Shown: piece by piece, positions 53,301 through 60,386 of the stretch
How the letters are laid out: each line of letters begins with the position of its first letter
Numbering within the stretch: the stretch's first letter is position 1
Origin: Pseudonocardia sp. HH130629-09
Lineage (GTDB): Bacteria > Actinomycetota > Actinomycetes > Mycobacteriales > Pseudonocardiaceae
Reading direction: 5' to 3'
NCBI RefSeq assembly: GCF_001294645.1
Contig: NZ_CP011868.1
Coordinates: 5,704,001-5,768,000 of the forward strand
Length of the DNA stretch: 64,000 nt
Notes under the pieces: model-generated
What the model was told of the DNA's origin: nothing
What the model saw: only the letters and a program-made list of their open reading frames with translations
Database searches by the model: none
Position numbers and translations under genes: made by a program

Positions 53301-54127
53301 CGGTCGGTTATCTATTGGAAGACCGGCCACAGGCAAAGGCCGTGCTGTTCGGATCGGTCAACGGGGAGTTCGGCGGTAACTCGTTCGGCGCATACTCTGC
53401 GGCGAACTCGTTCCTCACCGCGTTCGCCGACCACTGGCACCACGAGCGCGGCCGCGATGTCAGGTGCCTGGCCTGGAGTATGTGGGCCAAGGTCGGCATG
53501 AATGCCGGCCAGGCCACGGGCGCCGTCGAACAACGTGGGTTCCGGGTGATCCACCCCGACGAGGGGCTCGAGACGCTGGTCGAGGTGCTGCGGTCGGGGC
53601 ATCGTCAACTGGTGATCGGGATCGACACCACGAACCCGCAGATCATCCCGGAGATGGACGGCGATGTGCTCGGCGCGAACGAACTCGTCGTCGCCTGGAC
53701 CGGTGCGGACTGCGACCCCGTGGCCGTAGAGCGTGCGGTGGCCGACGCCGGACGCACCTGCCCGGTTCCGGTGCGTCCGGTCCGGTTGGCGAAGCTCCCG
53801 GTCACTGTCCACGGTGCGGTCGACGTCGCGCAGCTGCTGCTCGACACCGCCGCCACGGCCTGCGACGGAGGCGAGGTCGTCGAACCGATCGACCCGCTCG
53901 AGGTGCGAGTGGCAGCCGTCTGGTCGGAGATCCTCAACCGGGCTCGGGTCGGGCGCGACCAGTCTTTCTTCGACCTCGGCGGTAGCTCATTGAGGGCCTC
54001 GCAGCTCCTGTCGGCGCTCGACGACCGGCTTTCGGTCCGGGTACGGACCCAGGAGCTCTACGAGAACCCCACCGTCGCTGGGCTCGCCGAAGTCCTTGAG
54101 CAGCGGGGACTATCCCGCGCGAGTTGA
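50354..54127 (+). CDS. AMP-ligase / ketoreductase / carrier protein
   Basis: A 1257-residue three-domain protein. An acyl-AMP ligase (about 60-630) shows LTSGSTGTPKCVQHTN, NWMPLDHVAIVMYNVRDVF, NTWAPNFAFAMVNERAAE, GWGMSETCS, WFRTGDLAFV and TGSGKIQR; this is the PKS-starter style of ligase rather than an amino-acid A domain. An SDR-type ketoreductase follows (about 850-1080: TGGLGGLGYELASYLL, LHLAGADPSGQ, FGSVNG, GAYSAANSF, so nucleotide site, Ser, Tyr and Asn present). A carrier domain lies near 1170-1245 (FFDLGGSSLRASQL). No ketosynthase is present. It may load and reduce a keto acid to a hydroxy-acyl starter or ester unit, as ligase-KR-T units do in depsipeptides. Substrate unknown. ATG 50354 is coupled to the TE. 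Confidence 0.85.
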   Translation: MTATSPESSSVELDPGVVAGVSAAALAVPGVTAAAAVPRHGIRRVPEPGALVLATGDSSACEVASTVSSEVYGGDLAVPPGAPMTLQDALEQAVTQSPEKGTVFIRRDGTASMQTFSELREEAQRVLGGLRAAGLRPGDAAMFQFDDNRAYVTAFWACVLGGFVPTPVAVSPTYRTANATTRRLYNSRKLLGDPVILTDATTEPALREVGRLWDEQNVSILVVEELAQHAPDHERFPTQPDSPVLNLLTSGSTGTPKCVQHTNASVAARTWSVAQERGYCSDDVTVNWMPLDHVAIVMYNVRDVFLRCLHVNARVDHFLADPLAWMDWISEYGATNTWAPNFAFAMVNERAAEIEGRDWDLSSMRAICNAAEPVIASTSRRFLELLAPYGMPADAMWPGWGMSETCSVVTYECQHRDRADAATVAVAQSSLGGNIRHLDTTDPDAIVFSSVGPPTPGVTMRIADADGRTLPQERMGELLVRGETMMNGYHANPVANEESYDDEGWFRTGDLAFVTGGSVVIAGRIKDQIIVQGVNYIAHEIESVAEQCEGVRVTFSAATGVREPGDGSDRLVLFFVPLSWDTDRLAAAVVAIRGSIARQVGLVPDLIVPVTEAEFPKTGSGKIQRSALVSALREGRFDDRVETGGLAPEAAWTLSRRWTVLPDVSATDDGSSRGAVVVLADGDVPVDDGRRTVVAVSRGDTESVSAALTGVARRYGSIDSVVLAWTLPNQSRGVAEAAEEYTAMFLSAVRATAAAAPDASLLVLTQGAVHAVDGDHVDLGAGVLTGLVRTAGAESPVVLTRLVDLPENRSEWGRALTIELGDRETAGVVAVRDGVRWVRRLRPLSGDDPEGSSPLTAGGLYVLTGGLGGLGYELASYLLGAYNAKVLLLGRSPAEGERAERLRELHELGEVGYHAVDIADTGAVVDAVREAEQRWDRTTDVVLHLAGADPSGQWAELERHTLLTEQQATFDYFYRAKVAGTVTVGYLLEDRPQAKAVLFGSVNGEFGGNSFGAYSAANSFLTAFADHWHHERGRDVRCLAWSMWAKVGMNAGQATGAVEQRGFRVIHPDEGLETLVEVLRSGHRQLVIGIDTTNPQIIPEMDGDVLGANELVVAWTGADCDPVAVERAVADAGRTCPVPVRPVRLAKLPVTVHGAVDVAQLLLDTAATACDGGEVVEPIDPLEVRVAAVWSEILNRARVGRDQSFFDLGGSSLRASQLLSALDDRLSVRVRTQELYENPTVAGLAEVLEQRGLSRAS

Positions 54128-54178
54128 GCCCGCCCCACCTCTACAGCTTCCGCTGCAATCGACAGACGCCGTGGCTAG

Positions 54179-54266
54179 TGAGCCTTTTTCAACCTGACCA
54201 GCGAGCTTCTGCGTCAGGAGATCGCGAAGGTTGCAGCGCAACTGCTCTGACCACAGCTGCACAGGT
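54179..54266. repeat. MITE-like element, copy 3 (inverted, truncated by IS21 end)
   Basis: 88 bp identical to the reverse complement of 48673-48760. The tip TGAGCCTTTTTCAACCT faces the ligase/KR gene. Identity stops at 54266, where the IS21 tip TGTCAACGG starts. Confidence 0.88.
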
Positions 54267-54304
54267 GTCAACGGCGGGTTGGGAGTGACCCCGTAGCGAC
54301 GGAT
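54266..54304 (-). mobile_element. IS21 right-end remnant (39 bp)
   Basis: Identical to the inward-reading right end of the complete IS21 at 5518-7768, until cut by the IS3 tip TGAACCGTCCCGG at 54305. It shows that a second IS21 copy once lay here. Confidence 0.8.
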
Positions 54305-54347
54305 TGAACCGTCCCGGCTTTACTGCCGGTGGTTTGGTGGCCAGTGA

Positions 54348-55313
54348 TCATCTGGCCGATGGTTCTGTGTCAGCGTAGTGGGCTGCCTCGAACTCGGTGG
54401 GGCTGATCATGCCCAGACTTGAGTGCAGTCGGCGGTTGTTGTACCACTCGACCCAGCTGGCGGTGGCGTACTCGACGTCGGCGATCGTGCGGTAGGGGCC
54501 GTCGTGGAAGACTCGGGTGCGGATGCATTCGGCCTTGTAGAGGCCGTTGATGGTCTCCATCAGGGCGTTGTCGTAGGCGTCGCCGACGCTGCCGACCGAG
54601 GGCCGTATGCCCTCGAGGTGCAGGTGCTCGGTGAACCGCAGACTCGTATATTGCGACCCGGCATCGGAATGGCAGATCAGCTGGTCCCGGGCCACGGCTT
54701 TGCCCTCGTGGGCACGTCGCCACAGCGCCATCCGTAACGGCACGTCCACCAGCTCGACGTCACGAGTGAGCGCGGCGTGCCAGCCCACGATCTTCTGCGA
54801 GAAGCAGTCCACGATGAACGCCACGTAGGTGAACGACTGATACGTGCGCACGTAGGTGAAGTCGGTGACCCACTTGCTGTCGGGTGCTGAGGCGGTGAAG
54901 TTGCGGTCGAGCAGATCAGCGGCCCGCTGGGCGGTCGAGTCCGGGATGGTCGTGCGCGGCCGTTTCCCGCGGACCACTCCGGCCAGCCCCACCGAGCGCA
55001 TCGCCCGGTCGACCGCTCCGAACCCAGCCTCGGGCAGCACCGTTCGACGGATCAGGGCCAGCATCTTGCGACGCCCATAAAGTCCCTCTGGGGCCAGCAC
55101 CGGTTCGCCGGCGCGGTTGGTGGTGAACGCCGCCGCACGGACGGCGTCTTCGACCAGGGCGTCGGTGACGGTCCGGGCCGCGACCCGGCCGGCGGCGCCG
55201 TTCCTGGTGCCGGTCCGAGCGCACCAGGCCCGCAAGGTTCGTGCCGCGATCGTGAGCCCCAGGGTGTTGAGGGCAGCAAGGATCGACTCGACGGCATGAC
55301 CAGCAGCCCGCAT
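54348..55313 (-). CDS. IS3-family transposase OrfB
   Basis: This 321-residue integrase-core protein has the first Asp in WVTDFTYVRTY, the second in CHSDAGSQYTSLRFTEHL, and the Glu segment in DAYDNALMETINGLYKAE. The C-terminus WVEWYNNRRLHSSLGMISP is typical of this group. It follows orfA in a different frame, as usual for frameshift-produced OrfAB. Confidence 0.92.
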   Translation of the reverse strand: MRAAGHAVESILAALNTLGLTIAARTLRAWCARTGTRNGAAGRVAARTVTDALVEDAVRAAAFTTNRAGEPVLAPEGLYGRRKMLALIRRTVLPEAGFGAVDRAMRSVGLAGVVRGKRPRTTIPDSTAQRAADLLDRNFTASAPDSKWVTDFTYVRTYQSFTYVAFIVDCFSQKIVGWHAALTRDVELVDVPLRMALWRRAHEGKAVARDQLICHSDAGSQYTSLRFTEHLHLEGIRPSVGSVGDAYDNALMETINGLYKAECIRTRVFHDGPYRTIADVEYATASWVEWYNNRRLHSSLGMISPTEFEAAHYADTEPSAR

Positions 55314-55333
55314 CTGATCGACGAACGCGACGA

Positions 55334-55654
55334 TCAGCGGTTTCGGGGGTCGAGCTCCCCCACGAAGAAAATCGTCGCCGACTTGAGGACCTCGTTGACC
55401 TCGCGCAGGCGCTTGTTCTCCGCCCGCAACCGCCGCAGCTCCTCGCGGTCATCGCTGGTCACGCCCGCTACGACGCCGGTGTCGACGTCGTGCTGGGACA
55501 CCCAGCGACGCACGGACTCACGCGACACCCCGAGTGACTCAGCGACCTGGACATGCACGGCACGCTCGGTCGAGTACGCCGAACGATGCTCGGTCACCAG
55601 ACGCACAGCCTGGCTCCGAACCGCTGGGTCGATCTTCTTGGGCACGACACCCAT
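55334..55654 (-). CDS. IS3-family OrfA
   Basis: This 106-residue HTH protein (VAESLGVSRESVRRWVSQHD) carries a leucine-zipper segment (EELRRLRAENKRLREVNEVL). It is complete here, unlike the left IS3 copy, whose orfA is truncated. Confidence 0.9.
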   Translation of the reverse strand: MGVVPKKIDPAVRSQAVRLVTEHRSAYSTERAVHVQVAESLGVSRESVRRWVSQHDVDTGVVAGVTSDDREELRRLRAENKRLREVNEVLKSATIFFVGELDPRNR

Positions 55655-55703
55655 CCTCTCAGCCTGCTCACAACGGAGCGGCAGAGAAGCCGGGACGGTT
55701 CAC

Positions 55704-57100
55704 CTGTCTCGTGATCGGTGTTTCGGCGTCGTTGCTCAGTAGGTCTCGGCTCCCGGCCAGCGGTCACCGAACGTGATGGCGAACGCGTTGATCACGGGCT
55801 TCCAACGCATCGTCCACCTCGTGCGGCCCGTCCCGGTCGGGTCCAGGCTGCGAGTCACAAGATACAAGCATTTCATCGCAGCCTGCTCAGTGGGGAAATG
55901 ACCACGCGCCCGCACCGCGCGCCGGTAGCGGGCGTTAAGCGATTCGATCGCATTCGTAGAGCAGATCACCCTTCGAATCTCGACGTCGTAGTCCAAGAAC
56001 GGCACGAACTCTTCCCACGCGTTGCGCCATAGCCGGATCATCGCCGCGTACTTACGGCCCCATTTCTCGTCGAGCTCATCCATAGCGATAAGTGCTGCAT
56101 TCGGGTTGGGCGCGGCATAGATTGGTTTGATGTCGCGCTTCACCGCGTCCCAGTCCTGTCGACCCACCAGCCGGAAAGTGTTTCGGATCAGGTGCACGAC
56201 GCAGGTTTGGACAATGGTTTGCGGCCACACGTTGGCCACGACCTCCGGGAGTCCTTTGAGGCCGTCGCAGACCAGGAACAGCACGTCACGCACGCCGCGG
56301 TTCTTCAGGTCGACCAGCACGCTCATCCAGAACTTCGCGCCCTCACTGCCGACGCCCATCCACAGCCCCAGCACGTCCTTGCAGCCGTCCACGGTGACGC
56401 CGATGGCTGCGTAGACCGGCCGGTTGGCGACCTGCCCGTCCCGGACCTTGACGTGGACAGCGTCGATGAACACCGCGGCGTACACCGAATCCAACGGCCG
56501 ACCAACCCAGTCATTCATCTCGGCGACGACCTTGTCGGTGATCCGCGAGACCGTCTCCTTCGATACTGACGCCCCATAGATGTCAGCGAAATGTGCGGAA
56601 ACCTCCCCGGTCGTCATCCCTTTCGCATACAGCGACAGTACGACCTCGTCGACATCTGTGAGGCGCCGCTGACGCTTCTTCACGATCTGCGGCTCGAAAG
56701 TGCTGGCCCTGTCTCTCGGAACGTCGATCTCCACGTCACCCGCGGCATCCGAGAGAACCGTCTTCGAGCGGGACCCGTTCCGCACGTTGGTGGATTCCCG
56801 GCCGGGGTCGGCCCGGTTCTTGTCGTGCCCGAGGTGCTCGGTCATCTCCTCGTTCAGCGCCGTTTCCAGAACATTCTTGGTAAAGAGCTTCAACAGGCCG
56901 TCCGGGCCGGTCAACGCCAGCCCGCGCGCCTTCGCCTCGGCCACCATCGCCGCCGCAGCGGCCCGCTCCGCCGACGCCTGCCGAGCAGGCTTCGGGTCAC
57001 CCTCGCTTGGATCCACAAGGTCCGATGTCATCACTGTCCGTGCCCATCTCGCCGGACCTCAGCCCGGCGTGTCGGGCCGAAAACACCGATCTTGAAACAG
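55704..57100 (-). mobile_element. IS256-family element, copy 2 (inverted)
   Basis: A 1397-bp element with the same ends as copy 1 (CTGTCTCGTGATCGGTGTTT at the left; the CTGTTTCAAG end at the right). It is inverted relative to copy 1, so the pair flanks 46.5 kb that includes the whole NRPS cluster. The outer 8-bp flanks (CGGGGGGA and TCCCGCTT) do not match. Confidence 0.88.
55736..57034 (-). CDS. IS256-family transposase, copy 2
   Basis: A 432-residue transposase identical to copy 1 apart from one visible residue (Pro for Ser in the NRADP/NRADS segment). All IS256 catalytic blocks are present, so it should be functional and could mobilise both copies. Confidence 0.93.
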   Translation of the reverse strand: MMTSDLVDPSEGDPKPARQASAERAAAAAMVAEAKARGLALTGPDGLLKLFTKNVLETALNEEMTEHLGHDKNRADPGRESTNVRNGSRSKTVLSDAAGDVEIDVPRDRASTFEPQIVKKRQRRLTDVDEVVLSLYAKGMTTGEVSAHFADIYGASVSKETVSRITDKVVAEMNDWVGRPLDSVYAAVFIDAVHVKVRDGQVANRPVYAAIGVTVDGCKDVLGLWMGVGSEGAKFWMSVLVDLKNRGVRDVLFLVCDGLKGLPEVVANVWPQTIVQTCVVHLIRNTFRLVGRQDWDAVKRDIKPIYAAPNPNAALIAMDELDEKWGRKYAAMIRLWRNAWEEFVPFLDYDVEIRRVICSTNAIESLNARYRRAVRARGHFPTEQAAMKCLYLVTRSLDPTGTGRTRWTMRWKPVINAFAITFGDRWPGAETY

Positions 57101-57282
57101 TCCCGCTTCGTGCGATGAAGTTCGATAAAAGACGGTGTAGCGGGCGCCACGTCCGCCGCGCCGCGCCGGGACCGGCCGGAGGCCGCACGCTCGGCGCGGC
57201 GCCGCAGGCGCCGCCTTGATACCGAATGGAAGGTCTAGACACGGCGAGCGCTGTCGCCGCCCGATGGTGCGATTCGTGCTGT
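57101..57282. other. Junction between IS256 copy 2 and the conjugative-element module
   Basis: 182 bp without a gene. It includes a very GC-rich inverted region around 57140-57215 (GGCGCGGCGCCGCAGGCGCC). No recognisable attachment site was found. Confidence 0.3.
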
Positions 57283-57711
57283 TCAGGAGGGGTGGACGAT
57301 CGTGCCGTCGTGGGCCCGTGAGCAGGGTTCCGTGGTGAGCGCGTCGAGAACCCTGACGGCGTAGGCGGGCATCATGCGGTCTTCGACTTCGTCGACTGTG
57401 AGCCACTCGACGCGCTGCGATTCGGCGGTGGTGGTCGGTTCGCCGGAGAGGAAGTGGCAGCGGTAGACGATGGCGACGACGCCGATGGTCATGTTCTTGT
57501 AGACCCCGCTGAGGTGGTCGACGGCGACGGTCACACCCGTCTCTTCGGCGATCTCCCGGACGACGCCTTGCTCGAAGGTCTCGTCCTGTTCGAGGACTCC
57601 GCCCGGTGCTTCCCAGCGGCCGTTGTCGCGACGCTGGACTACGAGGATGCGTCCGTCTTCGCGGACGGTGACCCCGGCTACGGCCACGGAGTGGCGCGGC
57701 ATGCTGGTCAT
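57283..57711 (-). CDS. Nudix hydrolase
   Basis: This 142-residue protein has the complete Nudix box GGVLEQDETFEQGVVREIAEETGV-type pattern (GX5EX7REUXEEXGU), covering about residues 37-59. Its start overlaps the upstream PP2C-like stop (ATGA), so it is the third gene of an HTH-PP2C-Nudix operon. Nudix-type proteins occur in actinomycete integrative elements; the pSAM2 Pif protein, which blocks redundant transfer between element-bearing cells, has a Nudix motif. A Pif-like or nucleotide-pool role is therefore possible, but the substrate is unknown. Confidence 0.88.
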   Translation of the reverse strand: MTSMPRHSVAVAGVTVREDGRILVVQRRDNGRWEAPGGVLEQDETFEQGVVREIAEETGVTVAVDHLSGVYKNMTIGVVAIVYRCHFLSGEPTTTAESQRVEWLTVDEVEDRMMPAYAVRVLDALTTEPCSRAHDGTIVHPS

Positions 57712-58523
57712 GCTCGGTTGGGCTGCCAGACGACGAGGGTCTTGTCGTCGTGCGGCTTGGCTCGTGGGAGGGCCTGCCCGTTCGGGTCGTTCTCGGTCTC
57801 CCAGCGGTGCAGCCGGTCAAGCAGGGCTTGGAGCTCGTCGTCGTCGCTGGTGGCGACATCGGCCCAGGGCAGGCCGAGATGGTCGATGACCCGTTGAGCG
57901 CCGTCGGTGGCGATGACGGCCCAGGAGACGGATTCGTGAGGGAGATGCATGGTCTCGGCATGGTGTCCAGCGTCGGGATCGGCTTCGGCGATCCAGTAGC
58001 CGTCCTGGGTATTGCGGGCCTGGACTTCGCTGCGCTGGATGGTGGTGAGGAGGTCGCGATGTCCGTCGTCGTAGCCGTGGCCGTGGCGTAGGCGTTCGTG
58101 GTAGGTCCGGCGGGCGGCTGGGTCGACGGTGGAGAGGCGATCGTCGCGTAGGCGGACCTCTCCCCCGCTGGTCAGCCCGAGCACGATGGTGTTGTCCCCG
58201 AGCGCCGCCACCTCGATGGTTGTCTCCGTCCACCGGAGCAAGGCCACAGTCGATGACGGGCCCACCCCGGGTGTGATTCCAAGGGTGCTCTTGGCATCCG
58301 CGATGGCCTCGGCGATGACCTCGGGCAGCTCGTCGCGGCCTGCGAGTCGCGTAGTCAGTGCGTCGAGCAAGGTGTCGACGTAGCGCTCGGCCGGTGGGAC
58401 CTCGGGAGCGCGTGCGGTGGCACCGTCGAGCACGACGATGCCGTGCGGTGTTGCGGTCCACCGGTCTTGCCCCGGAGGTGATCCGCCTGGCAGCACCGCG
58501 CCGTAGACGCTCACTGAGGCCAC
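57708..58523 (-). CDS. PP2C-like Ser/Thr phosphatase-related protein
   Basis: A 271-residue protein with PP2C-fold landmarks: IVVLDGATA (first metal Asp), GPSSTVALLRW, EVAALGDNTIVLGL (GD motif), AVIATDGAQRVIDH (DG motif) and HDDKTLVVW (final Asp). The order and spacing fit a small soluble bacterial PP2C. The start may be GTG 58523, or GTG 58514, which would overlap the upstream stop as GTGA. Neighbours are an HTH protein and a Nudix hydrolase in a coupled operon. A regulatory role in the element is inferred; the substrate is unknown. Confidence 0.75.
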   Translation of the reverse strand: MASVSVYGAVLPGGSPPGQDRWTATPHGIVVLDGATARAPEVPPAERYVDTLLDALTTRLAGRDELPEVIAEAIADAKSTLGITPGVGPSSTVALLRWTETTIEVAALGDNTIVLGLTSGGEVRLRDDRLSTVDPAARRTYHERLRHGHGYDDGHRDLLTTIQRSEVQARNTQDGYWIAEADPDAGHHAETMHLPHESVSWAVIATDGAQRVIDHLGLPWADVATSDDDELQALLDRLHRWETENDPNGQALPRAKPHDDKTLVVWQPNRA

Positions 58524-59395
58524 CGTCGGGGTGGCACTACGACGTCCAGACCGATGGGAGTCAGCTCGTGGAACTGTCCTCCGATGGCCATGCTGAACGA
58601 GTCGTCACCGAATTCGGCCCACAGCTCGGGCACGTGCTCCATGAGGTAGTGCGCCGCTCCCACCGATCCGAGGGCGTGAATCCCGGCGATGTGGATCACC
58701 ACAGCGCCGGAGGGCATCGCATGGCGGGCCAGGTAGGCGACATCGGCGCGGTGGGGCTGCTCGTCGTCCATCGGGGACAGGAACCGCTCGCCGGTCTCGT
58801 GGTCGATGATGGCCCAGCGGGCCCCGTCGCCGATCGACATCGAGAGCAGCGGGTCGCGCTGCATGAGCACGTTCCCGATGTGGGCTGACGCGGGGCCGCA
58901 GACCACCACGGCGTCGCGCTCGGGTTCCCATTCCTGCCGCGGGTCGATGATGCGACGCTCGACGGTGAACGCCAGGCGCTCGGTCTCCTCGGTCAGGTAG
59001 GTACCGGTGGCGTCGTCCTCGGTGGCGATGACGACGTCCTGCCGGTCGAGCAGGCGCCGGCCGGGTAGCGCGACGTCGAGCGGGCCGACGCCGAAGAACG
59101 CCCGATGTGGCGGAGGCGCGGTGTTGCGGATCTGGGTGATCCGGCCCTTGGTCAGGCCGAACGCACGGGCCACCTCGGTATAGCTGCCGCCAAGCTGGTC
59201 ACGGGCCTCTTCGACCGCGGCGCGACGGATGCGCGCGAGTTCCACCGATCGCTGCTGGTAAGTAGCCAGCAGGTCGGTTGCACGCCGACCGCGTCGGACC
59301 GGATCCGGCTCCGAACGCAGCGCGTGGAACTCCTCATCAACATCAACCACGCCCGCCAGTTTAGGCCCCTTGACAAGGGCTCTGCTCGGCGCCAT
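58511..59395 (-). CDS. HTH-containing protein of integrative element, function unknown
   Basis: A 294-residue protein. The N-terminal third has a basic helix (RRAAVEEARDQL) followed by a sigma-70 region-4-like HTH (SYTEVARAFGLTKGRITQIR). The remaining ~180 residues contain VVVCGPASAHIGNVLMQRD, WAIIDHETGERFLSP and VVIHIAGIHALGSVGAAHYL, which may form a Rossmann-like or S-2TM-style domain; I do not recognise it. An alternative start near 59353 (GTG) is possible. It is the first gene of the operon with the PP2C-like and Nudix genes and may sense a signal and bind DNA. Confidence 0.7.
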   Translation of the reverse strand: MAPSRALVKGPKLAGVVDVDEEFHALRSEPDPVRRGRRATDLLATYQQRSVELARIRRAAVEEARDQLGGSYTEVARAFGLTKGRITQIRNTAPPPHRAFFGVGPLDVALPGRRLLDRQDVVIATEDDATGTYLTEETERLAFTVERRIIDPRQEWEPERDAVVVCGPASAHIGNVLMQRDPLLSMSIGDGARWAIIDHETGERFLSPMDDEQPHRADVAYLARHAMPSGAVVIHIAGIHALGSVGAAHYLMEHVPELWAEFGDDSFSMAIGGQFHELTPIGLDVVVPPRRWPQ

Positions 59396-59468
59396 GCTTG
59401 TTTAGCCCCCTGAACGGACTGTCTGACCGAGCAGGGGTTTAGAGGTATCAACGACGAGAGGTGGAGCG

Positions 59469-59870
59469 ATGAGGGATCTTCCGGTGGTGCTCGACGGCTA
59501 CAAGCTCACGGTGGTGGAGCCGCCCGCACCCAAGACCCGGCAGGACGCGAACGGTGCGGAGGTGCCGGTGACCGACCGGGACGGGGTGACGCAGTTCGTG
59601 GTGTCACTGTTCGCGAAGCTCCAGGTCCAGGCCGGGCAGCGAGCCCCGAAGGGCGAGGAGATCAAGGTGACCCTCACCGCCGACCCCGGGGACGGGTTCG
59701 GGGAGGACGCCCGGGTCCAGCTCATCGATCCGAAGATCAACCCGTACTCCATCGAGTCCGCGGATGGCCGGACGGTGTCGGGGATCGCGTTCAAGGCGAT
59801 GGGCCTCAAGCACGCCCACCCCGCTCCCGCGCCGATGCGCCGGGGCAAGGACGACGAGAACCACTCCTGA
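59469..59870 (+). CDS. Small conserved integrative-element protein
   Basis: A 133-residue protein of unknown function (DLPVVLDGYKLTVVEPPAPK at the start; FVVSLFAKLQVQAGQRAPKG in the middle; a charged C-terminus). It begins a run of small genes leading to the FtsK/TraB transfer gene, a layout typical of actinomycete conjugative elements. AGGTGGAGCG precedes the ATG. No domain recognised; it could be an SSB-like or ssDNA-associated beta protein judging from its beta-rich pattern, but this is weak. Confidence 0.7.
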   Translation: MRDLPVVLDGYKLTVVEPPAPKTRQDANGAEVPVTDRDGVTQFVVSLFAKLQVQAGQRAPKGEEIKVTLTADPGDGFGEDARVQLIDPKINPYSIESADGRTVSGIAFKAMGLKHAHPAPAPMRRGKDDENHS

Positions 59871-60020
59871 CCGACCTCTGAGTCGTCGGTGTCGCCCGCG
59901 GTGATGTGCGGGCCGGCCGCCTGATAGAGCGGCCCAATTCATGCGCCGGAATGGTGTTCCGGCAATTCCCAGTAATTCCGAGACGGGGACACCTGTGTCC
60001 TCGATCAGGGGTGATCTGCG

Positions 60021-60197
60021 GTGGTGTGTGGCGAATGCAGCGGTAGCGGGGCGTGCGATGTGTGCGACGGCTACGGCGACTCGACCTGCGGTGTCGAGTG
60101 TGGGGCGTGTGGTGGTTCCGGGGTCTGCCCGGGCTGCTTCGGAGACGGCGAGACCAGCAGCCCGACGGCTGCGGTGGAGATGGAGACGACGCGATGA
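60021..60197 (+). CDS. Small zinc-finger protein with DnaJ-type CxxCxGxG repeats
   Basis: An unlisted 58-residue frame starting at GTG 60021 (a stop lies just upstream at 60012-60014; AGGGGTGA precedes). It contains four CxxC-type units in the DnaJ pattern: CGECSGSG, CDVCDGYG, CGACGGSG and CPGCFGDG, enough ligands for two zinc ions. The stop overlaps the next start (ATGA at 60194-60197), so it is coupled to the following gene. Similar free zinc modules occur in small actinomycete element proteins; the role is unknown. Confidence 0.75.
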   Translation: MVCGECSGSGACDVCDGYGDSTCGVECGACGGSGVCPGCFGDGETSSPTAAVEMETTR

Positions 60198-60382
60198 GCA
60201 CAACGACGAGTGTCCGTCCGCGGGTGACGACCGGGGTGGGTCGGCTGGTGCGGCGGTTGGAGATCGAGCGGCGCCGCTGGGCCCGCACCGATCACCCCGT
60301 CGTAGCGACGGAGCAGGCGTGGCGGGCCGGGGTCGCCGAGGGCCTGCGCCTGGCCCAGCTCGCGATCCGCAAGGGGGTCTGA
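60194..60382 (+). CDS. Small basic element protein
   Basis: 62 residues, rich in Arg (GRLVRRLEIERRRWAR) and helical (WRAGVAEGLRLAQLAIRKG). The start ATG 60194 overlaps the zinc-finger gene stop, and 4 bp separate it from the next gene. Possibly DNA-binding; not recognised. Confidence 0.65.
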   Translation: MSTTTSVRPRVTTGVGRLVRRLEIERRRWARTDHPVVATEQAWRAGVAEGLRLAQLAIRKGV

Positions 60383-60386
60383 GGCG

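Larger units (their letters stand above)
54305..55702 (-). mobile_element. IS3-family element, right copy (complete)
   Basis: A 1398-bp element with inverted ends TGAACCGTCCCGGCTT (left) and the same sequence inverted at the right. It carries orfA and orfB and is inserted in the IS21 remnant. A different subgroup from the left IS3 copy. It ends one base before IS256 copy 2. Confidence 0.9.

Noticed and set aside
7803..57100. Proven IS256 composite transposon carrying the cluster
   Set aside because: Arrangement is suggestive, but outer 8-bp flanks do not match, so it is reported only as a hypothesis.
57101..57282. Element attachment site next to IS256 copy 2
   Set aside because: No tRNA 3' end or repeated core was found, and no integrase gene is in the window.
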